A stretch of DNA of 17,649 nucleotides from contig JBDVGI010000322.1 in assembly GCA_039962885.1 (NCBI GenBank), positions 1 through 17,649 on the forward strand, given 5' to 3'. The notes below the pieces were generated by a model. That model was not told the DNA's origin, did no database searches, and saw only the letters and a list, made by a program, of their open reading frames with translations. Numbering within the stretch: the first letter of the stretch is position 1; each line of letters opens with the position of its first letter. The position numbers and the translations under genes were made by a program. This stretch comes from Litorimonas sp039962885. Lineage in GTDB: Bacteria > Pseudomonadota > Alphaproteobacteria > Caulobacterales > Maricaulaceae. This document shows positions 1 through 6,374 of this stretch, piece after piece.

Positions 1-230
1 CCATATGTTAAACCGTGAAGGCGTGCAGCCGCGTTGATACGCTGGATCCATAACGCGCGGAATTGGCGCTTCTTAAGCTTACGGCCAATATAAGCATATT
101 GACCGGCTTTTTCGACAGCCTGATTAGCAATGCGGAATGTATTTTTCCTACGACCGCGATAACCTTTGGCGGCATCGATAATTTTTTTGTGGCGGGCGTG
201 TTTCGTAACACCGCGTTTTACACGTGACAT
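1..230 (-). CDS. rplT: 50S ribosomal protein L20 (partial, C-terminus outside the window)
   Basis: L20 is an early-assembly protein of the large ribosomal subunit that binds 23S rRNA. The reading frame opens at the ATG at 228-230 and runs off the left edge, so 76 codons are visible of the usual 118-120. The visible part is typical of the family: N-terminal MSRVKRGVTKHARHKKI, then a basic helix with KGYRGRR, then KAGQYAYIGRKLKKRQFRAL and WIQRINAAAR. The start lies 9 nt after the rpmI stop, and the rpmI stop TAG is embedded in the rplT ribosome binding site (TAGGAG, minus-strand reading of 237-242), so the two genes are probably translationally coupled. In many bacteria pheS follows; that would be beyond the edge. 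Identification is secure from residue similarity alone. Confidence 0.97.
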   Translation of the reverse strand, partial: MSRVKRGVTKHARHKKIIDAAKGYRGRRKNTFRIANQAVEKAGQYAYIGRKLKKRQFRALWIQRINAAARLHGLTY

Positions 231-239
231 AACTCGCTC

Positions 240-452
240 CTATTTCTTTTTCTTGCCGTAAGGCATATATGTTTTTTTTATAACTTTTGCATCCGCATCA
301 GCAAGCACAGTTGTCCCGCGTAATTTACGAATTTGGTCATTAGTACGTTTAATCATACCGTGACGTTTACCAGCTTGGCCAGCTTTCACTTTGCCGCTCG
401 CTGTCAGTTTAAAGCGCTTTTTAGCGCCTGACTTGGTCTTCATTTTGGGCAT
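240..452 (-). CDS. rpmI: 50S ribosomal protein L35
   Basis: L35 is a small basic protein of the large ribosomal subunit. The 70-residue product begins MPKMKTKSGAKKRFKLTASGK, the family signature, followed by KAGQAGKRHGMIKR, and it ends in a lysine run. It is slightly longer than the usual 64-66 residues because of the C-terminal tail. The ATG at 450-452 is preceded by a good Shine-Dalgarno sequence (AGGAG on the minus strand, about 7 nt upstream). It is first in an operon with rplT, 9 nt apart. No infC lies directly upstream, unlike the enterobacterial infC-rpmI-rplT order; a divergent DUF4345 gene sits there instead, so rpmI must have its own promoter in 453-600. Confidence 0.97.
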   Translation of the reverse strand: MPKMKTKSGAKKRFKLTASGKVKAGQAGKRHGMIKRTNDQIRKLRGTTVLADADAKVIKKTYMPYGKKKK

Positions 453-561
453 TTCGGTCTCCTAATATATGGCGCGTTCGGTTGAAGTTCCGTCAGCACC
501 GCCTTTTCGAGCAATCAGGCATGCCTTTAGCCTGCATTGCTGCGCTCGCAATTGTGCGAGA
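453..561 (-). promoter_or_regulatory. Candidate structured 5' leader of rpmI-rplT
   Basis: Between the predicted start of transcription (about 561) and the rpmI ATG lie about 110 nt with two hairpins. The first has arms 545-550 and 555-560 (CTCGCA/TGCGAG, perfect 6 bp, 4-nt loop). The second has arms 511-520 and 530-540 (GCAATCAGGC against GCCTGCATTGC): ten base pairs with a single bulged base and a 9-nt loop. Ribosomal protein operons are often autoregulated through such leaders, and L20 binds leaders in E. coli and Bacillus. The stems are seen in the sequence; a regulatory role is inference, and I cannot match it to a known leader family. Confidence 0.4.
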
Positions 562-567
562 TGCGGG

Positions 568-595
568 CTTATAGCGGGGACAGAGCAGATTGCAA
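568..595 (-). promoter_or_regulatory. Candidate sigma-70 promoter of rpmI-rplT
   Basis: Read on the minus strand, TTGCAA (590-595) and TATAAG (568-573) are separated by 16 nt. Each matches the sigma-70 consensus at five of six positions. Transcription would start near 561 and leave a leader of about 110 nt before rpmI. Confidence 0.45.
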
Positions 596-656
596 GCCGC
601 AAATGCGTCTTTGCCAGAAGGCAGTCACCACAGTTCACTTCATATCAACACATTCC

Positions 657-687
657 TTGCCAGAGTCCCGTTTTACGCACATATATT
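657..687 (+). promoter_or_regulatory. Candidate promoter of the DUF4345 gene, with a GANTC site in the spacer
   Basis: TTGCCA (657-662) is followed after 17 nt by CATATA (680-685), with TATATT overlapping at 682-687. A GAGTC sequence (663-667), the CcrM/GcrA recognition pattern GANTC, lies directly downstream of the -35. The -10 is mediocre, so this is a candidate only. Confidence 0.33.
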
Positions 688-721
688 TTTAGTATGTTAT
701 CAACCTATCTTAGGAGGCTAT

Positions 722-1114
722 ATGAAAACCTATAATATATGTAATGGCCTATTTTACCTAGCCTATGGTCTATTCGGGGCGTTCCTACCCCTCGGCATGG
801 CAGGAGTTATGGGTTGGGACCCAAATTTGCTTGGGCTGCACCAAATTCGTGCGATTAGTATGGCAATGAGTGCAATGGGACTCGCAGCCTTTATCAGTGC
901 GCTCCGCTCTCAAAACCCAATCGCCTTGACTAAAGTCTTTATCCTGCTCACCGTGGCCTTTATGGCGGGCCGCCTATTGGGTCTCGCCTTTGACGGTGCA
1001 GGCCCAACTCAGACCTACGCCGAAATCGGATTTGAAGTTTTTTGGGCAACAATTGGTTTTATAATACTTAAAGGTAGTTCTTTGGCTGCTAAGCCTCAAA
1101 ACACCACCGAATGA
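722..1114 (+). CDS. DUF4345 family four-helix membrane protein
   Basis: An integral inner-membrane protein of 130 residues and unknown function. Four hydrophobic helices are visible, roughly residues 8-28, 43-62, 69-90 and 98-117. The layout and the conserved patches (LGLHQIRAI in helix 2, AGRLLGLAFDG at the end of helix 3, a glutamate in helix 4) match the DUF4345 family. A strong Shine-Dalgarno sequence AGGAGG (712-717) lies 4 nt before the ATG at 722, which rules out the upstream in-frame ATG at 590: residues encoded before 722 are not membrane-like and cover the promoter. The last 26 nt overlap the 3' end of argF on the other strand, with no terminator visible between the two. Family assignment is from remembered pattern similarity; no reaction or partner can be named. 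Confidence 0.8.
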   Translation: MKTYNICNGLFYLAYGLFGAFLPLGMAGVMGWDPNLLGLHQIRAISMAMSAMGLAAFISALRSQNPIALTKVFILLTVAFMAGRLLGLAFDGAGPTQTYAEIGFEVFWATIGFIILKGSSLAAKPQNTTE

Positions 1115-2012
1115 TTGCCTTTTGTGCGTGTAGACGGTTTTCGGCCTCGTCAAACACCGCGCTTTGCGGCCCGTCAATCACGCTCGAAGCGACTTCTTCG
1201 CCTCGGTGCGCGGGCAGGCAATGCAAGAACACTGCGTCCTTGGCCGCAGCGTTCATCAGCCAGTCTGTGACTTGATGGCCCATTAAATCTGCAAGCCTTT
1301 TATCGGCGTCTTTGTCTCCCATAGAAACAAATGTATCGGCAATCACAACATCCGTATCAGCGCAGGCCAGACGCGGGTCGGTAATGAGATCAATTTTGGC
1401 GCCTCGTCCGCGTGCAGCTTCGAGGGTTTGTCCTGATACTGCATAATCTGGAGGCGTTGAAATTCGCAAGCGATACCCAAATTTCGTAGCGGCGTTGATA
1501 AAGCTCACCGCCACATTATTGCCGTCGCCAACCCATGTTAAGCTCATGTCAGATAAATCTCCGCCGCGTTCTTCGAGCGTTTGCAGGTCAGCCATAATCT
1601 GGCACGGGTGGTTATAATCCGTCAGGCCATTAATCACAGATACGTCTGCATTATGCGCCAAGGCCGTTAAAGTGCTATGATTATTGGCACGCAACATTAT
1701 CCCGTCGACAAAGCGCGACAGCACTTTCGCCGTATCTTCAACGGTCTCCCCGCGCCCCAACTGCATATCATTTGAAGTCGCCGTAATAGAGGCTCCGCCA
1801 AGTTGGCGCATGGCCATATCAAAACTAAACCGTGTACGGGTGGAGGATTTTTCAAAAATCAAAGCCAAAGTTTCGCCAGAAAAAGGCGCGTCCGCATCTA
1901 TGCGGCCTTTGGGTATGTCCGTCCGTGCAGTTTTGATACGATGCGCTTCATCCAAAATAACGCGCAATTCACTCGATGGAATATCCGCCAAAGACAGGAA
2001 ATGTTTGGCCAT
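1089..2012 (-). CDS. argF: Ornithine carbamoyltransferase (arginine biosynthesis)
   Basis: It catalyses carbamoyl phosphate + L-ornithine -> L-citrulline + phosphate, the sixth step of arginine synthesis, in the cytosol. The 307-residue length is normal for the family. Visible signatures are the carbamoyl-phosphate loop STRTR (residues 57-61), LRANNH (107-112), HPCQ (135-138), the ornithine-binding SMGD loop (230-233) and the HCLP motif with the catalytic cysteine (264-267). All key residues are present. The ATG at 2010-2012 has a modest AAGGG ribosome binding site. argD lies 88 nt upstream on the same strand, so the two are probably co-transcribed. The anabolic role is favoured over a catabolic ArcB role because of the argD neighbour and the absence of arcA or arcC. 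The 3' end overlaps the convergent DUF4345 gene by 26 nt. Confidence 0.97.
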   Translation of the reverse strand: MAKHFLSLADIPSSELRVILDEAHRIKTARTDIPKGRIDADAPFSGETLALIFEKSSTRTRFSFDMAMRQLGGASITATSNDMQLGRGETVEDTAKVLSRFVDGIMLRANNHSTLTALAHNADVSVINGLTDYNHPCQIMADLQTLEERGGDLSDMSLTWVGDGNNVAVSFINAATKFGYRLRISTPPDYAVSGQTLEAARGRGAKIDLITDPRLACADTDVVIADTFVSMGDKDADKRLADLMGHQVTDWLMNAAAKDAVFLHCLPAHRGEEVASSVIDGPQSAVFDEAENRLHAQKAIIRWCFEA

Positions 2013-2100
2013 AAGAAAACCCTTGCAAAAAACGTGTCTACCGAATTTTACAAGGGCTGTAAATTTTAAATTTAGACAAACTTTGTGACGTTAAGCCAAG

Positions 2101-3300
2101 CTATACATCATCCCAGTCTTGAGCCTGCGTAAAGACTTTTCGTAACTTGCCAACGGCTTCGCGAATATGTTCTGGCGATATGATAAGCGGCGGAGCCATG
2201 CGCAGGACATTGTCCCCAGCCGTGCCCACCAAAAATCCATCATCAAATAAAGCCATACGCACTTTGACATTATTCTTTTTGAGCTTCATCCCGCAAAGCA
2301 AGCCTTTACCACGCACGTCAACGACAACATCAGGAAACTCATCTTTCAAGCTTTCAAATTGTTGCTTCATCACATTTGACATCTCAACAACGTTCTCAAG
2401 AAATGCAGGGTCACTCATGATGTCAAAGGCGATATTGCCAACAGCCATCGCCATAGGATTACCACCATATGTACTGCCATGTGTCCCCGGCACCATGTGT
2501 TTGGCAACTTCTTCACTCGCGATACAAGCGCCAAGCGGGAAGCCCCCGCCTATGCCTTTCGCGGCAGTGATAATATCAGGATAAGCGTCTTCGCCTGCCC
2601 ATTCATGTGCGAACAGCTTACCCGTGCGCCCAGCACCGCACTGGACTTCATCATAAATCAGCACCAAACCATTTTCATCGCATAACTCACGTAAGCCGCG
2701 CAGACATTCTGCAGGTAGAGCCCGCAAACCGCCTTCGCCCTGCACAGGTTCCACCATAATCGCGGCAGTTGTGTCAGTAATCGCAGCCTTCAGCGCGTCA
2801 TGATCACCAAATGGCAGATTGACATAGCCAGGTAAGCCGGGCCCAAAACCTTCAAGATATTTAGGGTTGCCCGTAGCATTGACGCTCGCCAGTGTACGGC
2901 CATGAAACGCGCCGCTAAAAGTCAGAATATCAATCCGCTCAGGATGGCCCTGTCCAAATTGATAACGCCGCGCTGTCTTCAGCGCACATTCGATGGACTC
3001 AGCACCAGAATTGGTGAAAAAGATTTTGCCAGCCCAAGGCAAAGCATTGCAATATTTATCCGCCAAGTCGTGCTGCCCATCAATACGAAATAGATTAGAC
3101 AAATGCCACAATTTCTCTGATTGATCTTTCACGGCTTGAACGAGATCAGGGTGTCCGTGACCAAAGGCTGTGACGGAAATTCCTGCAATAAAATCTAAAT
3201 ATTTATCGCCATCTTTTGTATAAAGATATGCCCCTTCCCCGCGATCAAATGAAATTTTGGGCGGGTTATAACAATCGTAGAGATGATCGCCTTTTGCCAT
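2101..3300 (-). CDS. argD: Acetylornithine aminotransferase, class III PLP enzyme
   Basis: It transfers an amino group from glutamate to N-acetylglutamate 5-semialdehyde to give N2-acetylornithine; in many bacteria the same enzyme also serves as succinyldiaminopimelate transaminase. The 399 residues match the family length. Seen: NSGAES (97-102) for cofactor phosphate binding, FHGRT (132-136), EPVQGEGG (184-191), YDEVQ with the PLP-interacting aspartate (216-220), and the Schiff-base lysine K248 in AAKGIGGGFPLGA. The ATG at 3298-3300 follows an AAGGA ribosome binding site that starts right after the stop of the permease gene, 15 nt away. It is the middle gene of permease-argD-argF. Ornithine-oxo-acid or 4-aminobutyrate aminotransferases are relatives, but the argF neighbour and the sequence favour ArgD. 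Confidence 0.96.
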   Translation of the reverse strand: MAKGDHLYDCYNPPKISFDRGEGAYLYTKDGDKYLDFIAGISVTAFGHGHPDLVQAVKDQSEKLWHLSNLFRIDGQHDLADKYCNALPWAGKIFFTNSGAESIECALKTARRYQFGQGHPERIDILTFSGAFHGRTLASVNATGNPKYLEGFGPGLPGYVNLPFGDHDALKAAITDTTAAIMVEPVQGEGGLRALPAECLRGLRELCDENGLVLIYDEVQCGAGRTGKLFAHEWAGEDAYPDIITAAKGIGGGFPLGACIASEEVAKHMVPGTHGSTYGGNPMAMAVGNIAFDIMSDPAFLENVVEMSNVMKQQFESLKDEFPDVVVDVRGKGLLCGMKLKKNNVKVRMALFDDGFLVGTAGDNVLRMAPPLIISPEHIREAVGKLRKVFTQAQDWDDV

Positions 3301-3315
3301 GGTTTTTGTCCTTGA

Positions 3316-4137
3316 TTAGGATTTAATTCGCCAGCCAGCGCGAAGCACTAACATGACCGTCAGGAATAGACTCATATTGATTACAGAAATAAATACAATA
3401 CCTATCCCAATGTTTGAATCCGCCGTCCCTAAAAACCCATAGCGAAAGCCGTCTATCAGATAAAAAAGCGGATTAAATTGGATTAAAGTTTGCAAGAAAT
3501 CCGGCAGAACTTTCACAGAATAAAACGTACCTGACAAAAAGGATAAGGGCAGAATGATAAATTGGTTCACAACCGCTAGGTGGTCAAATTTTTCGGCCCA
3601 TATCCCTGATAACACACCAATCATGGCCAACATGACCGCGGCAGAAAGACCAAAAAAGACAACAGCCCAAATGTGCATTGGGACAAGCGGAGTGAATATA
3701 GACAGAGCCAACGCCGTGGCGATAGCCACCAGAACTCCGCGTGTGACCGCCCCGCCGATCCAACCCAGTGCAAGCTCAAATGGAGCCAGCGGCGGCATTA
3801 ATACATCTGAGATATAACCAATCACTTTACTCGTCATAATTGACGATGAACTATTTGAAGCCGCATTATTCAAAATGCCAAGCATAACTAACCCAGGGGC
3901 TAAAAAGGCCATAAACTCTTGCGGGTTCGGGCGTAATTCTGCGAATGCGAGTACAAAAACCGCCATATAAAGTAAATTAGAAATAATTGGAGCCAATAAG
4001 GTTTGCGGGCCAACCCGAACAAAGCGCCGGACTTCTTTTATATATAAAGTCCGCAAGCCCATCCAGTTTACACGGCCAAATTTACGCTCAGACACAGATT
4101 GATTGGCACGGCCTTTTGATACGGCTCTAACGGTCAT
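3316..4137 (-). CDS. ABC-2 type transporter permease (YadH-like)
   Basis: The membrane subunit of an ABC-2 family exporter, 273 residues with about six transmembrane helices (near 47-66, 76-92, 124-147, 155-178, 188-207 and 243-267). The C-terminal block LSGTFYSVKVLPDF followed by FNPLFYLIDGFRYGFLG is characteristic of the YadH/NodJ/DrrB-type permeases. Substrate is unknown. No ATPase gene is in the window: upstream is the divergent gcrA region and downstream is argD at 15 nt, so the nucleotide-binding partner must be encoded elsewhere. The ATG at 4135-4137 has GGAGAG about 7 nt upstream; an internal Met26 is possible but has no better site. The first 25 residues are basic and probably cytoplasmic. 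Co-transcription with argDF is likely from spacing, without an evident functional link. Confidence 0.9.
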   Translation of the reverse strand: MTVRAVSKGRANQSVSERKFGRVNWMGLRTLYIKEVRRFVRVGPQTLLAPIISNLLYMAVFVLAFAELRPNPQEFMAFLAPGLVMLGILNNAASNSSSSIMTSKVIGYISDVLMPPLAPFELALGWIGGAVTRGVLVAIATALALSIFTPLVPMHIWAVVFFGLSAAVMLAMIGVLSGIWAEKFDHLAVVNQFIILPLSFLSGTFYSVKVLPDFLQTLIQFNPLFYLIDGFRYGFLGTADSNIGIGIVFISVINMSLFLTVMLVLRAGWRIKS

Positions 4138-4360
4138 TATAAACTCTCCATTTGTCCCGCCCTATCATCTCAATTTCATTACGTCTGTAAAAAAATAATA
4201 CACTATATGTAGATTACCTGTGGATAGCCTATAGTTATATCTTGTGGTTTTTGTCAGTTTCTTTACCTTATATTGTGTTAGAAGCTCTAGGGGGAGTTTT
4301 CGAAATCAACATATAGAGTCTGTATATGCAGGCCTAATAATAAAATAGTGGGTAAAGTCA
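4138..4360. promoter_or_regulatory. Divergent control region between the permease-argDF set and gcrA
   Basis: This 223-bp AT-rich region must hold both promoters. On the minus strand, CTGACA (4252-4257) and TATAGG (4228-4233) spaced by 18 nt could serve permease-argD-argF. On the plus strand I do not see a clear promoter for gcrA: TTGTCA (4251-4256) lacks a good -10 at 16-18 nt, and TATAGA (4312-4317) overlaps a GAGTC methylation site (4316-4320) without a -35. A DnaA-box-like sequence is at 4219-4227. No TTAA-N7-TTAA CtrA box was found. An AGGGGGAG run (4289-4296) resembles a ribosome binding site but has no start codon behind it. Confidence 0.45.
4219..4227 (-). promoter_or_regulatory. DnaA-box-like site upstream of gcrA
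   Basis: The plus strand reads TGTGGATAG, so the minus strand reads CTATCCACA, one mismatch from the consensus DnaA box TTATCCACA. In Caulobacter crescentus DnaA activates gcrA transcription, which gives this single site more weight than chance alone. It lies about 140 bp before the gcrA start codon and just past the proposed -10 of the divergent permease promoter. Confidence 0.45.
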
Positions 4361-4906
4361 GTGAGCAAACCAAAAAAATCAAAAACTTGGCCAGATGAAC
4401 GCGTCGCCGTGTTGACAAAGCTATGGGCAGAAGGCTTATCTGCCTCTCAAATTGCAACACAGCTTGGCGGCGTTACGCGCAACGCTGTTATTGGGAAAGT
4501 GCATCGCTTGGGCCTCCCTGGACGTGCGAAACCCTCTAATCCAAGACGCAAACGCGTCACCACTGCCAAAACAAGCAAGCCTCGTGTTAGCAAGGCACTG
4601 CGCGCACCCTCTGCTCCGCGTACGCCTCGCATTCTCGCTACTGCACCGCCTGCCCCGCCGCCGTTAGACGCCAAACCCATGGCAAATGGTGAGTTTGCAA
4701 CAATTTTGACTATCACAGATCACATGTGTAAATGGCCAATCGGAGATCCAGGCACACCGGAATTTCGCTTTTGCGGACGGAAAACTGATCCAGAAGAACC
4801 CTATTGCGTTCCTCATAGCCAAGTGGCCTATCAACCGTCACGCCGCCGCGGCTCTAACCAAAAAGCGATTGGGCCGAACCCAACCAGCCGCAAACGGTTA
4901 ATGTAG
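4361..4906 (+). CDS. gcrA: GcrA cell-cycle regulator
   Basis: GcrA is a transcription factor of Alphaproteobacteria that binds promoters with methylated GANTC sites and contacts domain 2 of sigma-70, driving cell-cycle genes such as ctrA in Caulobacter. The 181-residue protein has the N-terminal helix-turn-helix domain (about 9-55, with TWPDERVAVL, GLSASQIATQLGG and RNAVIGKVHRLGLPGR), a basic Pro/Ala-rich linker (about 57-105) and the conserved C-terminal sigma-interacting domain (about 108-160, with CKWPIGDPGTPEFRFCG and EPYCVPHSQVAYQP). The start is GTG at 4361; there is no in-frame ATG nearby and the ribosome binding site is weak. It has about eight extra basic residues before the usual MSWTDERV-like beginning. 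It stands alone on its strand, with a strong terminator 20 nt after the stop. Confidence 0.96.
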   Translation: MSKPKKSKTWPDERVAVLTKLWAEGLSASQIATQLGGVTRNAVIGKVHRLGLPGRAKPSNPRRKRVTTAKTSKPRVSKALRAPSAPRTPRILATAPPAPPPLDAKPMANGEFATILTITDHMCKWPIGDPGTPEFRFCGRKTDPEEPYCVPHSQVAYQPSRRRGSNQKAIGPNPTSRKRLM

Positions 4907-4926
4907 AGCCTCTTAAATTCAAACAT

Positions 4927-4957
4927 AAAAGCGTCTTAAAACTTAAGACGCTTTTTT
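4927..4957 (+). terminator. Intrinsic terminator of gcrA
   Basis: A perfect 9-bp stem, GCGTCTTAA (4931-4939) with TTAAGACGC (4943-4951), has a 3-nt loop and is flanked by AAAA before and TTTTTT after (4952-4957), so the A and T runs extend the stem by four pairs. It lies 20 nt after the gcrA stop codon. Confidence 0.92.
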
Positions 4958-5026
4958 ACGACCTAGATCAAAGCTGTCCAATTTTGCGCAGCTTAAGGCC
5001 GCTTCCCATATCAAACTCCCCATGCT

Positions 5027-6217
5027 ATGCGCCTGTCCATGTCAACGACCCTTATATCCAACGTCTCTGCAGAGGCCTCGCAATCAGACAGCTCAGCGCG
5101 CGATACACGTATCCGCCTTGTAGGGCTTGGCCGTAAAGACATTGCGGCTCATCTTGAAACTCTTGGCCCAGACTTAGGCATAGAGCCTAAGAAAATCCGC
5201 ATGCGGACAAAGCAAATTTTTCACTGGATTTATAATTACGGCGTGACCGAATGGGATCAAATGAGCAATATTGCTAAAGGCCTACGCGCCAAATTAGAGC
5301 AACATTTTTCACTCACGCGACCTGAAATCGTTGAACGCCTCATCAGCTCTGACGGAACACGGAAATATCTTATCCGCATGGCGCCCGGAGTAGAAGTTGA
5401 GAGTGTTTTTATACCGGACGTGTCTAAAACGGGCGCTTTATGTGTCTCATCTCAAGTGGGCTGTACCTTGACCTGTAAATTTTGCCACACAGGAACGCAG
5501 CGTTTAGTCAGAAACTTAACCCCTGCCGAGATTGTCTTGCAAGTGATTATTGCTCGCGATGATTTGGGTGAATGGCCAACAACACAAGATAACCGTAAAT
5601 TAACCAATATTGTATTTATGGGCATGGGCGAGCCTCTTTATAACACGGAAAGTGTCGGGGACGCGCTCGATGTAATTTGCGACCCTGAAGGCCTTAGTAT
5701 AGGCCGCCGCCGAATTACTGTATCGACCAGCGGTGTTGTGCCAGAAATCGGCCCAATGGGCGAACGCACTCATGCAATGCTCGCTATTTCACTTCATGCC
5801 GCCAATGATGAGCTCCGCGAGCAAATCATGCCTATCAATAAGAAGTACCCACTCAAGGACTTAATGGAAGCTTGCCGCAACTATCCCGGCCTGAACAATT
5901 CGCGGCGCATTACCTTTGAATATGTCATGCTGAAAGACATTAATGATCAACCTTGGCATGCCAAGCAGCTCATTCGTTTGCTCAAAGGTATTCCCGCCAA
6001 GGTCAATCTTATCCCCTTCAACCCTTGGCCCGGTACAGATTATGAATGTTCCGATTGGGACACAATTGAAAGTTTCGCAGACATGGTCAATGCTGCAGGA
6101 TATGCGAGCCCTATTCGTACACCGCGCGGACGAGATATTTTTGCAGCCTGCGGGCAGTTAAAATCTGAATCAGAGAAAAAACGCGCCAGCGCGGTTCGGG
6201 CCGAACTTAAAGCCTAA
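5027..6217 (+). CDS. rlmN: Dual-specificity RNA methyltransferase RlmN (23S rRNA A2503 / tRNA A37)
   Basis: A radical SAM enzyme that methylates C2 of adenosine 2503 in 23S rRNA and of A37 in some tRNAs, tuning translation fidelity. Seen in the 396 residues: the radical SAM cluster motif CxxxCxxC (C146, C150, C153, in GCTLTCKFCHTG), the paired catalytic cysteines C139 (ALCVSSQVGC) and C375 (FAACGQL), GMGEPLYN (199-206) and SLHA (255-258). The C-terminal INPWPG-type block is present as IPFNPWPG (329-336). The start is uncertain: Met1 (5027) and Met5 (5039) are both possible and no strong ribosome binding site precedes either; the N-terminus is a little longer than in E. coli. It is transcribed alone, 120 nt after gcrA, from a promoter I could not pinpoint. 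Confidence 0.96.
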   Translation: MRLSMSTTLISNVSAEASQSDSSARDTRIRLVGLGRKDIAAHLETLGPDLGIEPKKIRMRTKQIFHWIYNYGVTEWDQMSNIAKGLRAKLEQHFSLTRPEIVERLISSDGTRKYLIRMAPGVEVESVFIPDVSKTGALCVSSQVGCTLTCKFCHTGTQRLVRNLTPAEIVLQVIIARDDLGEWPTTQDNRKLTNIVFMGMGEPLYNTESVGDALDVICDPEGLSIGRRRITVSTSGVVPEIGPMGERTHAMLAISLHAANDELREQIMPINKKYPLKDLMEACRNYPGLNNSRRITFEYVMLKDINDQPWHAKQLIRLLKGIPAKVNLIPFNPWPGTDYECSDWDTIESFADMVNAAGYASPIRTPRGRDIFAACGQLKSESEKKRASAVRAELKA

Positions 6218-6257
6218 AGCGCACTCTAAATACAGATTTAAACCATTAAATTTTATC

Positions 6258-6281
6258 TATAATAGATTTTTAGCTTGATTC
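6258..6281 (+). promoter_or_regulatory. Candidate -10 element and GANTC site before the DUF350 operon
   Basis: A perfect TATAAT (6258-6263) lies 112 nt before the DUF350 start, with no convincing -35 at the right distance. A GATTC methylation site (6277-6281) follows, near the expected first transcribed bases. The rest of the 157-nt gap between rlmN and the operon is AT-rich with no other clear signal. Confidence 0.3.
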
Positions 6282-6374
6282 ATAAGCCTAGCTTACGCAT
6301 GGGTATAGCAATGCTTCATGTGGGTGCATGTATTCAACGAATAAAGACACCAAATAAAAATAAAAAGATAAAAC

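Noticed and set aside
8..211. 67-residue minus-strand frame at the left edge
   Set aside because: It is an out-of-frame reading of rplT, whose true frame is unmistakable L20.
469..735. 88-residue plus-strand open frame before the DUF4345 gene
   Set aside because: It covers the rpmI promoter and leader and the DUF4345 ribosome binding site, has no Shine-Dalgarno sequence, and its composition (many Cys and Arg) does not look like a protein.
2060..2086. AT-rich near-palindromes TAAATTTTAAATTTA and ACAAACTTTGT between argD and argF
   Set aside because: Short and imperfect; they do not match an ArgR box, and ArgR is largely absent from Alphaproteobacteria. Chance is enough in AT-rich DNA.
4447..4716. 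Antisense and shifted frames across gcrA
   Set aside because: They lie within the Ala/Pro/Arg-rich linker coding region of gcrA, where stop codons are rare by composition; none has a ribosome binding site or family resemblance.
6237..6254. Weak hairpin TTTAA/TTAAA followed by TTTT after rlmN
   Set aside because: Five A-T pairs only; too unstable to call a terminator.
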